NCBI RefSeq assembly: GCF_002291445.1
Contig: NZ_CP014137.1
Coordinates: 4,030,001-4,094,000 of the forward strand
Source of the DNA: Brenneria goodwinii
GTDB lineage: Bacteria; Pseudomonadota; Gammaproteobacteria; Enterobacterales; Enterobacteriaceae
Direction of reading: 5' to 3'
DNA: 64,000 nucleotides
Shown here: positions 43,308 through 52,882 of the stretch, one piece after another
Layout of the letters: the number at the start of each line of letters is the position of its first letter
How positions within the stretch are numbered: the first letter of the stretch is position 1
Position numbers and translations under genes: made by a program
The notes under the pieces: generated by a model
Told to the model about the DNA's origin: nothing
What the model saw: the letters and a program-made list of their open reading frames with translations, nothing else
Database searches by the model: none

Positions 43308-44045
43308 ATGCCGGTAATTGTATTACAAGGTATTCGTGGCGGCGTAGGAACAACCTCCGTTGCCGCGGGGCTGGCGTGGGCGTTGCAGCTGTTGGGCGAA
43401 ACGGTACTTGCCATTGACTTCTCGCCGGATAATTTATTGCGGCTCCATTTTAATATGCCTTGCGCGCAATCCAACGGCTGGGGGCGCTCGCAAGTGGATG
43501 GCGCGCATTGGCAACAGGGCGCGATGCAATATGCGCCCAATCTTGATTTTCTGCCGTTTGGTCAGCTCAATTTAATCGAGATCACGGCGCTGCAACAGCA
43601 TTGCATCCACTCCCCCCTTTTCTGGCAGGACAACCTGGCGCAGCTCAATGCGCACGGAAAGCACCGATGGATTTTGATTGACGTGCCGGCGGATAACAGC
43701 CCGCTGACCCGCCAGGCGCTGGCCGCCGCCGACGCGGTTTTGCTGCTTCTTACGCCCGATGCGAACTGCCATGTGCGCTTACACCAGCAGGCATTGCCGG
43801 ATCGGCGCCATTTCCTGGTAAACCAGTTTTCTCCCACCAGCGTGTTACAGCAGGACTTGCATCAGCTATGGCTGCATACGCTTCCACATTTGCTGCCGCT
43901 GGTGATTCACCGCGACGAGGCGCTGGCGGAATCGCTGGCGGCGAAACAACCGCTGGGAGAATACCGCGCGTTAAGCGTTGCGGCGGAAGAAATCATTACG
44001 CTGGCGAACTGGTGCCTGATCAATCTGACGAAAGAGGCGGTATGA
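43308..44045 (+). CDS. bcsQ: MinD/ParA-like ATPase BcsQ
   Basis: The 245-residue protein is the BcsQ (YhjQ) homologue. Its deviant Walker A reads GIRGGVGTTSVAAGLAWAL at residues 8-26, in keeping with the BcsQ group where the first Lys of the ParA box is replaced. A Walker-B-like WILIDVPAD lies near residue 122. With BcsR it forms a heterotetramer that associates with BcsA and is required for cellulose secretion and its polar location. GGAG precedes the start; the stop overlaps the bcsA start (ATGA). The frame is intact, unlike the E. coli K-12 gene. Confidence 0.94.
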   Translation: MPVIVLQGIRGGVGTTSVAAGLAWALQLLGETVLAIDFSPDNLLRLHFNMPCAQSNGWGRSQVDGAHWQQGAMQYAPNLDFLPFGQLNLIEITALQQHCIHSPLFWQDNLAQLNAHGKHRWILIDVPADNSPLTRQALAAADAVLLLLTPDANCHVRLHQQALPDRRHFLVNQFSPTSVLQQDLHQLWLHTLPHLLPLVIHRDEALAESLAAKQPLGEYRALSVAAEEIITLANWCLINLTKEAV

Positions 44046-46636
44046 ACCAGATACTACGCTTTTTTCTCGCGCCTGCGGCCTATCAGGCGATGCGAAAACG
44101 CTATGACGGTTATCGTCGCCAGGGGGCATCGGCTTTTACCGCTTTTCTAACGACGCTGCTGGCGATACTTGGCTGGATATTCCTGCCGTTGGGATCCGAT
44201 AGCTGGCAACAAATTCGGCAATCACGCCGCCATTGGTTTGCGCATATAGCGCCGCGCCGCCCCCGCCCTGCCGATCCCCTGCGCTATCTGATACAGGGGA
44301 TATGGTTATTGACCGTCAGGAACGGACAAACGGCGGCGCCCGGCAAAAATTATTTTTCCGGGCTGCGACGCCGCCTGCAACGCTATAGCGACGGATTGCC
44401 AGGCCTTTTCCCACGCGGCGCGCATTCGGCGGCCTGCGCCGATACGCAAGCAGAAAACCAGGCCGCCGCTCCCCGCGCGGCAACGGGTTTGCAGACGCTA
44501 TCGCTTATCGTCATCAGTCTGTTATGCGCCGCTCTGGCCCTCCTGTGCATCACTCAGCCGTTCGATCTTTTATCACAGTTTATTTTTATGCTGCTCCTGT
44601 GGAGCATGGTGATGATTGTCCGCCGCATACCGGGGCGCATGCCGACGCTAATGATGATCGCGTTCTCCCTGACCGTTTCCTGTCGTTATATGTGGTGGCG
44701 TTATACCGCAACGCTCAATTGGGATGACCCCTTGAGCCTGACCTGCGGCGTGCTGCTGCTGGTGGCGGAAACCTATGCCTGGGTCGTGCTGGTGCTGGGC
44801 TACTTTCAGACCATCTGGCCGCTTAACCGTGCCCCGGTTTCCTTACCGGCGGAGAGTGGAAAATGGCCGACGGTGGATCTGTTGGTGCCGACCTATAACG
44901 AACCGCTGGAGATAGTAAAATCAACCATTTACGCCGCCATGGGCATGGACTGGCCAAAAGATAAACTCAATATCTATATCCTTGATGACGGCAGCCGTCC
45001 TGAATTCAAAGCCTTCGCCGAAGACGTCGGCATACGCTACATCGCCCGCACGACCCATGAACATGCGAAAGCCGGGAATATCAACCACGCGCTGAAACAG
45101 GCTAAAGGCGAATTCGTCGCCATTTTCGACTGCGACCATGTCCCCACCCGTTCATTCCTGCAATTAACCATGGGATGGTTCTTTAAAGATAAAAAGCTGG
45201 CGATGTTACAAACGCCTCACCACTTTTTCTCGCCCGATCCCTTCGAGCGCAACCTTGGCCGTTTCCGCCGCACCCCCAACGAGGGAACCCTGTTCTACGG
45301 CTTGGTGCAGGACGGTAACGATATGTGGGATGCCGCCTTTTTCTGCGGCTCATGCGCCATTCTGCGCCGTAAAGCCCTGGATGAAATTGGCGGCATCGCG
45401 ACCGATACCGTCACGGAAGACGCCCATACGTCGTTGCGCCTTCACCGGCTCAACTACACCTCCGCTTATATTCGTATCCCGCAGGCCGCCGGACTGGCCA
45501 CAGAGAGCCTGTCGGCGCATATCGGACAACGCATCCGCTGGGCCAGGGGAATGGCGCAGATCTTCCGGCTGGATAATCCGCTGTTGGGAAAAGGCCTGAA
45601 ATTGGGGCAACGGCTATGCTATGCCAACGCCATGCTGCATTTTCTGTCGGGTATTCCCCGTTTGATTTTCCTTACCGCGCCCTTAGCCTTTCTGTTATTG
45701 CACGCCTATATCATTTTCGCCCCGGCGGTAACCATCGCCCTGTATGTTTTCCCGCATATGGTTCACGCCAGCCTGACGAACTCTCGCATTCAGGGGCGTT
45801 ACCGCCACTCGTTCTGGAGTGAAATCTATGAAACCGTGCTGGCGTGGTACATCGCCAGGCCCACCACCGTGGCGCTATTTAACCCGCATAAAGGCAAATT
45901 TAACGTTACCGCCAAAGGGGGGCTGATAGAGGAACAGCACGTTGACTGGATAATCACCCGGCCTTATCTGCTGCTGGTGCTGTTGAATATCGCCGGGCTG
46001 ATAGCCGGAATATGGCGTCTGTATTGCGGCGCCCCCGAAGAAATGATGACCGTTATCATCAGTCTGCTGTGGGTTGTCTACAACATGACGATCCTTGGCG
46101 GAGCCGTCGCGGTTGCCGTAGAGACGAAACAGGTGCGCCAGTCGCACCGGGTGGAAATGTCGATGCCTGCCGCGGTTCTCTGCGCTGACGGCCACCTCTT
46201 CTCTTGCATAATGAACGACTATTCCGACGGCGGCGTAGGGATAGCGATGCGCGCCCCCGGACTGCTGCGGGAAGGCGACGACGTTTCCCTGTTATTAAAT
46301 CGCGGCCGCCAGGAGTACGCCTTTCCTTTTAAAGTCACCAGAGTCGCCGGCAATAAAATCGGCCTACAGATGGCGGAACTGACCACCAGACAACATGTTG
46401 ATTTTATTCAATGTACCTTTGCCCGGGCAGATACCTGGGCACTATGGCAAGACCGCGTCCCCGAAGACAGACCGCTCGAAAGCCTGCGTGATGTACTGCT
46501 GCTGGGCTTCCGTGGCTACTTACGTATGGCGGATTACGCGCCCCCGGTTATCCGCAGCGTCATTGTCGCTTTCACCACCCTGATTACGTGGGTGCTGTCG
46601 TTCGCACCGCGTTACGTGGGGAGAAGCCCGACATGA
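44042..46636 (+). CDS. bcsA: Cellulose synthase catalytic subunit BcsA
   Basis: I use the ATG at 44042 that overlaps the bcsQ stop; this gives 864 residues (872 in E. coli). The frame is open for 58 codons further upstream inside bcsQ but that is fortuitous. The enzyme has a long N-terminal region with membrane helices, then a family 2 glycosyltransferase domain with VPTYNEP (about 281), DDGS (about 313), DCDH (about 362), TEDAH (about 457) and QRIRW (about 495). More helices follow, then a C-terminal PilZ domain with RQSHR (about 697) and DYSDGG (about 725), both c-di-GMP-binding motifs. It polymerises UDP-glucose and extrudes the chain. Confidence 0.97.
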   Translation: MNQILRFFLAPAAYQAMRKRYDGYRRQGASAFTAFLTTLLAILGWIFLPLGSDSWQQIRQSRRHWFAHIAPRRPRPADPLRYLIQGIWLLTVRNGQTAAPGKNYFSGLRRRLQRYSDGLPGLFPRGAHSAACADTQAENQAAAPRAATGLQTLSLIVISLLCAALALLCITQPFDLLSQFIFMLLLWSMVMIVRRIPGRMPTLMMIAFSLTVSCRYMWWRYTATLNWDDPLSLTCGVLLLVAETYAWVVLVLGYFQTIWPLNRAPVSLPAESGKWPTVDLLVPTYNEPLEIVKSTIYAAMGMDWPKDKLNIYILDDGSRPEFKAFAEDVGIRYIARTTHEHAKAGNINHALKQAKGEFVAIFDCDHVPTRSFLQLTMGWFFKDKKLAMLQTPHHFFSPDPFERNLGRFRRTPNEGTLFYGLVQDGNDMWDAAFFCGSCAILRRKALDEIGGIATDTVTEDAHTSLRLHRLNYTSAYIRIPQAAGLATESLSAHIGQRIRWARGMAQIFRLDNPLLGKGLKLGQRLCYANAMLHFLSGIPRLIFLTAPLAFLLLHAYIIFAPAVTIALYVFPHMVHASLTNSRIQGRYRHSFWSEIYETVLAWYIARPTTVALFNPHKGKFNVTAKGGLIEEQHVDWIITRPYLLLVLLNIAGLIAGIWRLYCGAPEEMMTVIISLLWVVYNMTILGGAVAVAVETKQVRQSHRVEMSMPAAVLCADGHLFSCIMNDYSDGGVGIAMRAPGLLREGDDVSLLLNRGRQEYAFPFKVTRVAGNKIGLQMAELTTRQHVDFIQCTFARADTWALWQDRVPEDRPLESLRDVLLLGFRGYLRMADYAPPVIRSVIVAFTTLITWVLSFAPRYVGRSPT

Positions 46637-46735
46637 TGCCGCCAACAAAAATGCCGGCTTATACGCCCTCCGCAAGGCGGTAACGCTCTATTCCCTCTCG
46701 CTAGCGCGAGACAGGCTTTTAATATCGATGATGAC

Positions 46736-49030
46736 ATGATGACGAAAAAAACTACCTGGTTTACCGTAATTGCCTTAGGCATCAGCTCGTTGTCTCAGGC
46801 CGCCATTACGCCGAGCACTGAGACGGCAGCCCTGCCCCAGCCCACCGTAAGCGCACCGATATCGCCGGAGACACCACCGGACAACCGCGCGCCCGTACGC
46901 AGCGTAAAGCTGCCGTTCGCCCAGATTGCGCCCTCGCCGGGCGCCATTTCCCTGCGCGGCACCAGCCCGTACGGGCAGATCGAGTTCGGCGTACGCGGCG
47001 ATGAGGTGGTTACGCAGGCCGCGCTCGATCTGGAATTCACCCCATCCCCGTCGCTGACGCCCATCGAGTCGCACCTCAAGGTTTATCTGAATGATGAACT
47101 GATGGGGGTCGCCGGCATCACCCAGGATCGGTTAGGCAAACCCAGCCGGGTGCAGATGCCGATCGACCCTCGCTATATCAGCGACTTTAACCGTATACGG
47201 CTGGAGTTTATCGGTCATTATCCGAACATTTGCGAAAGCCCGGCCAGCTCTTCGCTGTGGCTGGACATCAGCAAATCGAGCGCTCTCGAACTGCGGTTCC
47301 AGACGTTACCCCTGAAAAACGAACTTTCTCCTTTCCCGGCGCCCTTTTTTGATAACCGGGATAACCGGCCGTTGACGCTGCCGATGGTATTCAGCGGCCA
47401 ACCGGATCTGGCGCAACAGCGTGCGGCGGCGATCCTGGCGTCCTGGTTCGGCAGCAAAGCCCAATGGCGCGGGCAATCATTCCCGGCCATGTTTAACCAA
47501 CTGCCGGATCGGCATGCCGTGGTGTTCGCCACTAATGCGCAACGCCCGGACTTCCTGCGCGATATGCCGCCGGTCAATGCCCCGACCGTTTCCATCATCA
47601 ACCATCCGGACAACCCGTATACCAAACTGCTACTGGTACAAGGCCGTGATGACAGCGATCTGATCACCGCCGTGAAAGGCATGGTGCAGGGCAACATCCT
47701 GTTCCGCGGGCAGAGCGTCACGGTGGATAAGGTTGAACAGCTGGCGCCGCGGCAGCCTTACGATGCGCCGAACTGGGTACGAACCGACCGTCCGATGACC
47801 TTTGCCGAACTGCAACAGTATGAAGGACAGCTGCAAACCAGCGGTACGGTGCCCTACCCTATTGCGCTGAATCTGAACCTGCCGCCCGATCTTTTCCTGA
47901 TCCGCAGCCAGGGTATCGATATGAAGCTGAAATATCGTTATACCGCACCGCAACTCAAAGACGGTTCCCGCCTGAGCGTACACCTGAATAACCAGTTTGT
48001 TCAGGCGTTCTCGCTGGCGCCGGAGCACGATCAGGATTCGCTGCTGCTGCGTTTGCCGTTGACGCAGGGATTATGGGATTCAGATAAGAACCTGAAGATC
48101 CCGGCGCTAAAACTGGGAACCATCAATCAACTGCGTTTTGATTTCACCTACACGACGCTGCTTGCCAGCGGCGCGGCCGGACGATGCGAAACCTACACCC
48201 CGGTCGTCAACCACGCAATGATTGACGGCAGCTCAACAATCGACTTTTCCGGCTACCGTCACTTTATGCCCATGCCGGATCTGAGCGCCTTTGTTACCGC
48301 AGGCTACCCTTTCAGCCGTTTGGCCGATTTGTCGCAAACGCTGGTCCTGATCGATAAACATCCCACGGCCTCGCAGGTCAGTACGTTGCTTAACGCCTTA
48401 GGCAGCATCGGCGCACGCATCGGTTACCCGGCGTTAGCCATGCAATTAAGCGATGACTGGGTAGAAGCCGGCAAGCAGGACGTTGATATTTTGCTGATCG
48501 GCGCCATCCCTCCCGAACTGCGTAATGATGAAAAAATCAATCTGTTGGTGAATGCCGCCCAAAGCTGGGTAAAACAACCGGTGCGCCAGGCCGCGATGGC
48601 GGACATGGGCGCGCCGGCCGATGACGTCAAGCCAGACACCAAAACGGCCATCAGTTCCGAAGCGCCGATGTCCGCCATCATCGGCATTCAGTCTCCCTAT
48701 CACGATCGGCGCAGTATTGTCGCGCTGCTGGCGGATAGCCCGCAGGGCTACGCGCTGTTGAATAATGCGCTGACCGATGACGGCAAACGCGCCGCCGTGT
48801 TCGGCTCGGCGGCGGTTATCCGCGACTCCGGCGTCAACAGCCTGCTGGTCGGCGACGTCTATTACGTCGGCCATCTGCCGTGGTGGGAGCGAGTCTGGCA
48901 TGCGCTGGCGACACACCCGGTATTGCTGGCGGGCATTTCCACCCTGACCGTCGTCGTCATCGCCTGGTTGTTATGGCGCGTGCTGAAGAGAATCAGCCGT
49001 CGCCGTCTGTCGCCCGATGAAAAAGATTAA
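46736..49030 (+). CDS. bcsB: Cellulose synthase periplasmic subunit BcsB
   Basis: The 764-residue protein has an N-terminal signal peptide, a Pro/Thr-rich linker, two carbohydrate-binding-like and two flavodoxin-like domains typical of BcsB, and one C-terminal membrane anchor (about residues 728-750, LAGISTLTVVVIAWLLWRVL) that packs against BcsA. Recognisable blocks include LPFAQIAPSPGAISLRG and YPNICESPASSSLWLDIS. BcsB guides the glucan from BcsA across the periplasm. Unlike the usual overlap, 99 bases with a small hairpin separate it from bcsA. Two ATGs lie three bases apart at the start and the ribosome site is weak. Confidence 0.95.
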   Translation: MMTKKTTWFTVIALGISSLSQAAITPSTETAALPQPTVSAPISPETPPDNRAPVRSVKLPFAQIAPSPGAISLRGTSPYGQIEFGVRGDEVVTQAALDLEFTPSPSLTPIESHLKVYLNDELMGVAGITQDRLGKPSRVQMPIDPRYISDFNRIRLEFIGHYPNICESPASSSLWLDISKSSALELRFQTLPLKNELSPFPAPFFDNRDNRPLTLPMVFSGQPDLAQQRAAAILASWFGSKAQWRGQSFPAMFNQLPDRHAVVFATNAQRPDFLRDMPPVNAPTVSIINHPDNPYTKLLLVQGRDDSDLITAVKGMVQGNILFRGQSVTVDKVEQLAPRQPYDAPNWVRTDRPMTFAELQQYEGQLQTSGTVPYPIALNLNLPPDLFLIRSQGIDMKLKYRYTAPQLKDGSRLSVHLNNQFVQAFSLAPEHDQDSLLLRLPLTQGLWDSDKNLKIPALKLGTINQLRFDFTYTTLLASGAAGRCETYTPVVNHAMIDGSSTIDFSGYRHFMPMPDLSAFVTAGYPFSRLADLSQTLVLIDKHPTASQVSTLLNALGSIGARIGYPALAMQLSDDWVEAGKQDVDILLIGAIPPELRNDEKINLLVNAAQSWVKQPVRQAAMADMGAPADDVKPDTKTAISSEAPMSAIIGIQSPYHDRRSIVALLADSPQGYALLNNALTDDGKRAAVFGSAAVIRDSGVNSLLVGDVYYVGHLPWWERVWHALATHPVLLAGISTLTVVVIAWLLWRVLKRISRRRLSPDEKD

Positions 49031-49035
49031 ACCTC

Positions 49036-52000
49036 ATGAGGATACTGAAATATTTAAGCCGCAGGCTGCTGTGGGCGTGTGTCGCCCTCGCCGCCGCGGC
49101 CCCGATGGCGCAGGCTACGGAAGCGGTTTCGCCGCAACAGTTTCTGATAGAACAGATACACCTGGGAGAGGCGCGCTACAAAGACGATCTGGTGCGTCAG
49201 TCGCTTTACCGTTTGGCGCTGATCGACCCGAATAATCCGGAGATTATGATGGCGCGGATGCGCCTGGCGCTGCGTCAGGGCGATCAAACGCAGGCCCGTC
49301 AACAGCTGGAAAAACTGCGCGCGATCGCGCCGGACTCGGCGATCTATCGTCAGGCGGAGATGCATCTGGCGCTGACGCGGCAAGACGTCCGGCAAAAGCT
49401 GCAGCAGGCCCGTCAGCTAGCAAGCGCCGGCCGTTACGCCGACGCCAAAGTTCAGTACGATGAACTGTTTCACGGCGAGCCGCCCACGATAGAACTTGCC
49501 GTTGAATACTGGCGTCTGACCGCGCGCTTGCCAGACCAGGAGCCGATTGCCATTAAGCAGTTGGCGGCGCTGGATCGGCTTTATCCCGGCAGCGTGCAGC
49601 TACGCATCGCGCTGGCCCGCCTGTTATTCAGCCAGCACCATAACGAGCAGGCTTACGATATATTGCGGCAACTCGCGTCAGATTCCGCCGGCGCCGGTTC
49701 GGCAGGATCACTGTGGCTGGAAATCGTCGGCAGAATGGACGTGACGCCGCAAAGCGTTGATGCCCTGCAACGCTTTATCGAGGTATTTGAGGGGAGCGCT
49801 CAAGCCGAAACCGGCCGCCGAATGCTGAAAAAACAGCAGGCCATGCTGGCCGATCCGGCCTATCAGGCGCGGCTCAGCAGCCTGGAGAAAATCAGCAGGG
49901 GCGATAGCGGCGCCGCCGTTATCCACGAGTTGAACAACGCGTTGGCCGCATCGCCCAACGACCCTGAACTCATCGGCGCCATTGGCGTAGCTTATTTGCG
50001 CGCCGGTAATCGGGAAAAAGCCTTAAGCCAGTTTCAACTGGCGCTACAGGCCGATATAAACCATCTGAACGCCGGCAAATGGCAAACGCTGATCAAAAGC
50101 ACGCGCTACTGGCTGACGATAAAAGAGGGCGACGACGCGTTGCAGGCCAACAACCTGATGCTGGCGCAACTCAAATATCTGCAGGCCCGACAACTGGATA
50201 ATACCGACGCTTACGCGCCGATCGGTCTGGGCGATGTCGCCGTCGCCGCCAAAAACGACGCCGCCGCCGAGGTCGCCTATCAGCAGGCTCTGCGCCTCGC
50301 GCCCGGCAACGGCAGCGCGTTGCGCAGGCTGGTAAACCTCCACCTGCGCCAGTCGCCGGAAAGCGCGCTGTCCTATATCAACGGGCTGCCGCGCGATCAG
50401 CAAGATGCGCTGCGCGATACGCTCAATAGCCTGCGGCGCGATATTGCCAAGCAGCAGGCGGAGCGGTTTTTCGCACGGCGGCAATGGGAGCAGGCCGCCG
50501 AACAATATCGTCAGGCGCGGCAGTGGGATCCCGACGATATCTGGCTGGCTTATCGCTATGCTCAGACCTTGCGTAATCTGGGACACTGCGATCAAGCTGA
50601 CGGCATGTTGCAAAACGCGGCCTCTCAGCCCCCCGCCAATGCTGAGAAAAACTATGCGTACGCGCTTTATCTCTCCTCGACCGATCGAAACGCGCAGGCG
50701 CTGGCATACCTTAATACGCTGCCCACCGAACAGTGGAACAGCAACATGCATGAACTTGCACAGCGCCTGACGCTGCAGCTGACGTTGGCACAGGCGCAAG
50801 CGATGCGCGATGCGGGCGATGAACGCGGCGCGATAGCCTATCTGCGCCGGCAACCGGCCAACCGGCGCATCGATCTTGAACTGGGAGACTGGGCGCTGAC
50901 GCGCGGCGAATACGATGACGCGCTGGCGGCTTATCAACAGGTCATCGCACGTGAACCACAAAACCCCGACGCGCGACTGGGCGAGGTTGAAGCCTTTATC
51001 GCGCAGGGAAGGCTGGACGAAGCCCGCCAGCGCCTGCAGCAGCCCGCCGGGCAAACCGATAACACGCTCAACAGCCGGCGCAGGGTCGCCAACGCCTGGC
51101 AGGCAGTCGGCAACACCGAACAGGCGGCGGCGCTTTTTCAACGGCTGCGCATCGACGCGCAAAAAGACACGCCCGGACCAGACCAGGCGCTGGTTTACCG
51201 CGATGCCGCCCGCTTTGAACGGCGGCGATTACAGCCGGAACAGGCGCAACAGGATTATCGCCGGGCGATGGTCGCCGGCGGCATCACGCCGGTTGCGCCG
51301 CAGGACAACGCCGCCTACACCAGGCTAACGCGTAGTGACCCCAGCGATGACTGGCTAAAACGCAGCGTTCGCGCCGACGCCGCCGACCTGTATCGCCAGC
51401 AGGATATTAACGTCACGCTCGGCCACGATTACTGGCGTTCCAGCGGCACCGGCGGCATTTCCAACCTGAAAGCGCATGACACTATGCTGCAGGCGGACAT
51501 GCCCTGGTATGACGGACGGGCGTTTCTGCGTACCGATACCATCCGCATGAATGCGGGCTCGTTCGCGCTAAACAAACACGGTTTCAACGATGCCGGATTC
51601 GGCACCTGCGCGGATCTGCAATGCGCCAAAGGGAAAAAACAGAAAACCACCGGCACCAGCATCGCCGCGGGCTGGAAAAACGATCGCTGGGAAGCGGACA
51701 TCGGCACCACGCCGATCGGTTTTGAGGCGGTCGATATCGTCGGCGGCATCAGCTATAGCGGCGACTGGCGGAATATCGGCTGGACCGCCACCGCCTCACG
51801 CCGTCCTATCTCCAGCTCATTGCTGGCTTTCGCCGGCGCCAAAGATCCGGGAACCGGCGTTACCTGGGGCGGCGTACGGGCAAACGGCGCCGCGCTGGGG
51901 CTAAGCTATGACCGGGGCGCGCAACACGGCGTCTGGAGTCATTTCAGCGCCCATCAAATCACCGGGAAAAACGTTGCCGATAACCTGCGCCTGCGCGCCA

Positions 52001-52530
52001 TGGCGGGGTATTACTACAAAGTCGTCAATCAGGACAACCGCCGGGTTACCGTCGGCCTCAACAATCTGTGGATGCATTATCAAAAGGATCTGAGCGGTTA
52101 TTCGCTCGGCCAGGGCGGGTATTACAGTCCGCAGCAGTACTACTCCGCCAGCATACCGGTTAATTACCGCCAACGTACCGATAACTGGTCGTGGGAAGTG
52201 GGCGGTTCGGTTTCCTGGTCGCACTCCTCCACCAAAGACCAGCGGCGTTATCCGCTATCCAGTCTGGCCGCTAATGCCGGATTGACTGACGGTGACAGGA
52301 ACTACGTTGAACCGGGAGGCAACAGCCACGGATTTGGCTATACCGTACAAGCGGTGGTCGAACGCCGGCTTAGCGCGCACTGGACGCTGGGGGCCGGCGT
52401 CGATATTCAGAAAGCCAAAGACTACACCCCCAGCCACGGCATGATCTACATACGCTACTCCGCCGCCGGCTGGCAGGGCGATCTGGACAGCCCGCCCCAC
52501 CCGCTGACCCCGTATGCCGATTTTAAGTAG
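49036..52530 (+). CDS. bcsC: Outer membrane cellulose export protein BcsC
   Basis: The 1,164-residue protein (1,157 in E. coli) has a signal peptide to about residue 27, a periplasmic superhelix of roughly 19 tetratricopeptide repeats (to about 790) and a C-terminal 16-strand barrel. The junction DPSDDWLKRSVRADAADLYR, the barrel signature VTLGHDYWRSSGTGG and the end TPYADFK are all family-typical. It binds emerging cellulose and exports it through the outer membrane. It begins five bases after bcsB with no bcsZ cellulase between. A near-copy of its last 36 bases occurs at 62008-62043. Confidence 0.96.
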   Translation: MRILKYLSRRLLWACVALAAAAPMAQATEAVSPQQFLIEQIHLGEARYKDDLVRQSLYRLALIDPNNPEIMMARMRLALRQGDQTQARQQLEKLRAIAPDSAIYRQAEMHLALTRQDVRQKLQQARQLASAGRYADAKVQYDELFHGEPPTIELAVEYWRLTARLPDQEPIAIKQLAALDRLYPGSVQLRIALARLLFSQHHNEQAYDILRQLASDSAGAGSAGSLWLEIVGRMDVTPQSVDALQRFIEVFEGSAQAETGRRMLKKQQAMLADPAYQARLSSLEKISRGDSGAAVIHELNNALAASPNDPELIGAIGVAYLRAGNREKALSQFQLALQADINHLNAGKWQTLIKSTRYWLTIKEGDDALQANNLMLAQLKYLQARQLDNTDAYAPIGLGDVAVAAKNDAAAEVAYQQALRLAPGNGSALRRLVNLHLRQSPESALSYINGLPRDQQDALRDTLNSLRRDIAKQQAERFFARRQWEQAAEQYRQARQWDPDDIWLAYRYAQTLRNLGHCDQADGMLQNAASQPPANAEKNYAYALYLSSTDRNAQALAYLNTLPTEQWNSNMHELAQRLTLQLTLAQAQAMRDAGDERGAIAYLRRQPANRRIDLELGDWALTRGEYDDALAAYQQVIAREPQNPDARLGEVEAFIAQGRLDEARQRLQQPAGQTDNTLNSRRRVANAWQAVGNTEQAAALFQRLRIDAQKDTPGPDQALVYRDAARFERRRLQPEQAQQDYRRAMVAGGITPVAPQDNAAYTRLTRSDPSDDWLKRSVRADAADLYRQQDINVTLGHDYWRSSGTGGISNLKAHDTMLQADMPWYDGRAFLRTDTIRMNAGSFALNKHGFNDAGFGTCADLQCAKGKKQKTTGTSIAAGWKNDRWEADIGTTPIGFEAVDIVGGISYSGDWRNIGWTATASRRPISSSLLAFAGAKDPGTGVTWGGVRANGAALGLSYDRGAQHGVWSHFSAHQITGKNVADNLRLRAMAGYYYKVVNQDNRRVTVGLNNLWMHYQKDLSGYSLGQGGYYSPQQYYSASIPVNYRQRTDNWSWEVGGSVSWSHSSTKDQRRYPLSSLAANAGLTDGDRNYVEPGGNSHGFGYTVQAVVERRLSAHWTLGAGVDIQKAKDYTPSHGMIYIRYSAAGWQGDLDSPPHPLTPYADFK

Positions 52531-52532
52531 CG
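52497..52532 (+). repeat. Direct repeat, copy 1 (bcsC 3' end)
   Basis: The final 33 or so coding bases of bcsC, with the stop codon and two to three following bases, recur at 62008-62043 with three mismatches in 36. The copies flank the CDI block. Confidence 0.75.
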
Positions 52533-52563
52533 CTATCCCGTTCGGCCGAAAACGTCACTTTCG

Positions 52564-52587
52564 AGGTTCCCCAAGCGAGGGGAACCT
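52564..52587 (+). terminator. Hairpin downstream of bcsC
   Basis: AGGTTCCCC (52564-52572) and GGGGAACCT (52579-52587) form a perfect 9-bp stem with a six-base loop 34 bases after bcsC. No T tract follows, so it may only weaken read-through or protect the mRNA end. From 52588 to 52882 the sequence turns very AT-rich, with no gene; the CDI promoter should lie there. Confidence 0.5.
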
Positions 52588-52882
52588 TAGCCTGCCTGAA
52601 CAACGGCTTATACCTGCCATCCTTACAGATGACACAACAGAATTTTTTTGCATGCCGTTTAAACATTAAAAAACCTAACCATTTGATAAGTATACATACA
52701 TATGTCAACCGCCATCATATCTACTGATCTTTTAACTATTTAGGTAATAATGGGGATGACTTTCATAAAAAATCATACACATTAAAGGTCATTATATTAA
52801 ATTTCTCTAACTATATGATTTTTAATAGCGAAGATATTCACCTTATGTAAAATTCGCGCCAATGTAAATTAACGTAAGGTTT

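Noticed and set aside
43868..44041. 58-codon N-terminal extension of bcsA
   Set aside because: It lies inside bcsQ in another frame; the ATG at 44042 overlapping the bcsQ stop fits family length and coupling.
50044..51162. 372-codon minus-strand frame inside bcsC
   Set aside because: Antisense shadow of the TPR region; no start site and no family resemblance.
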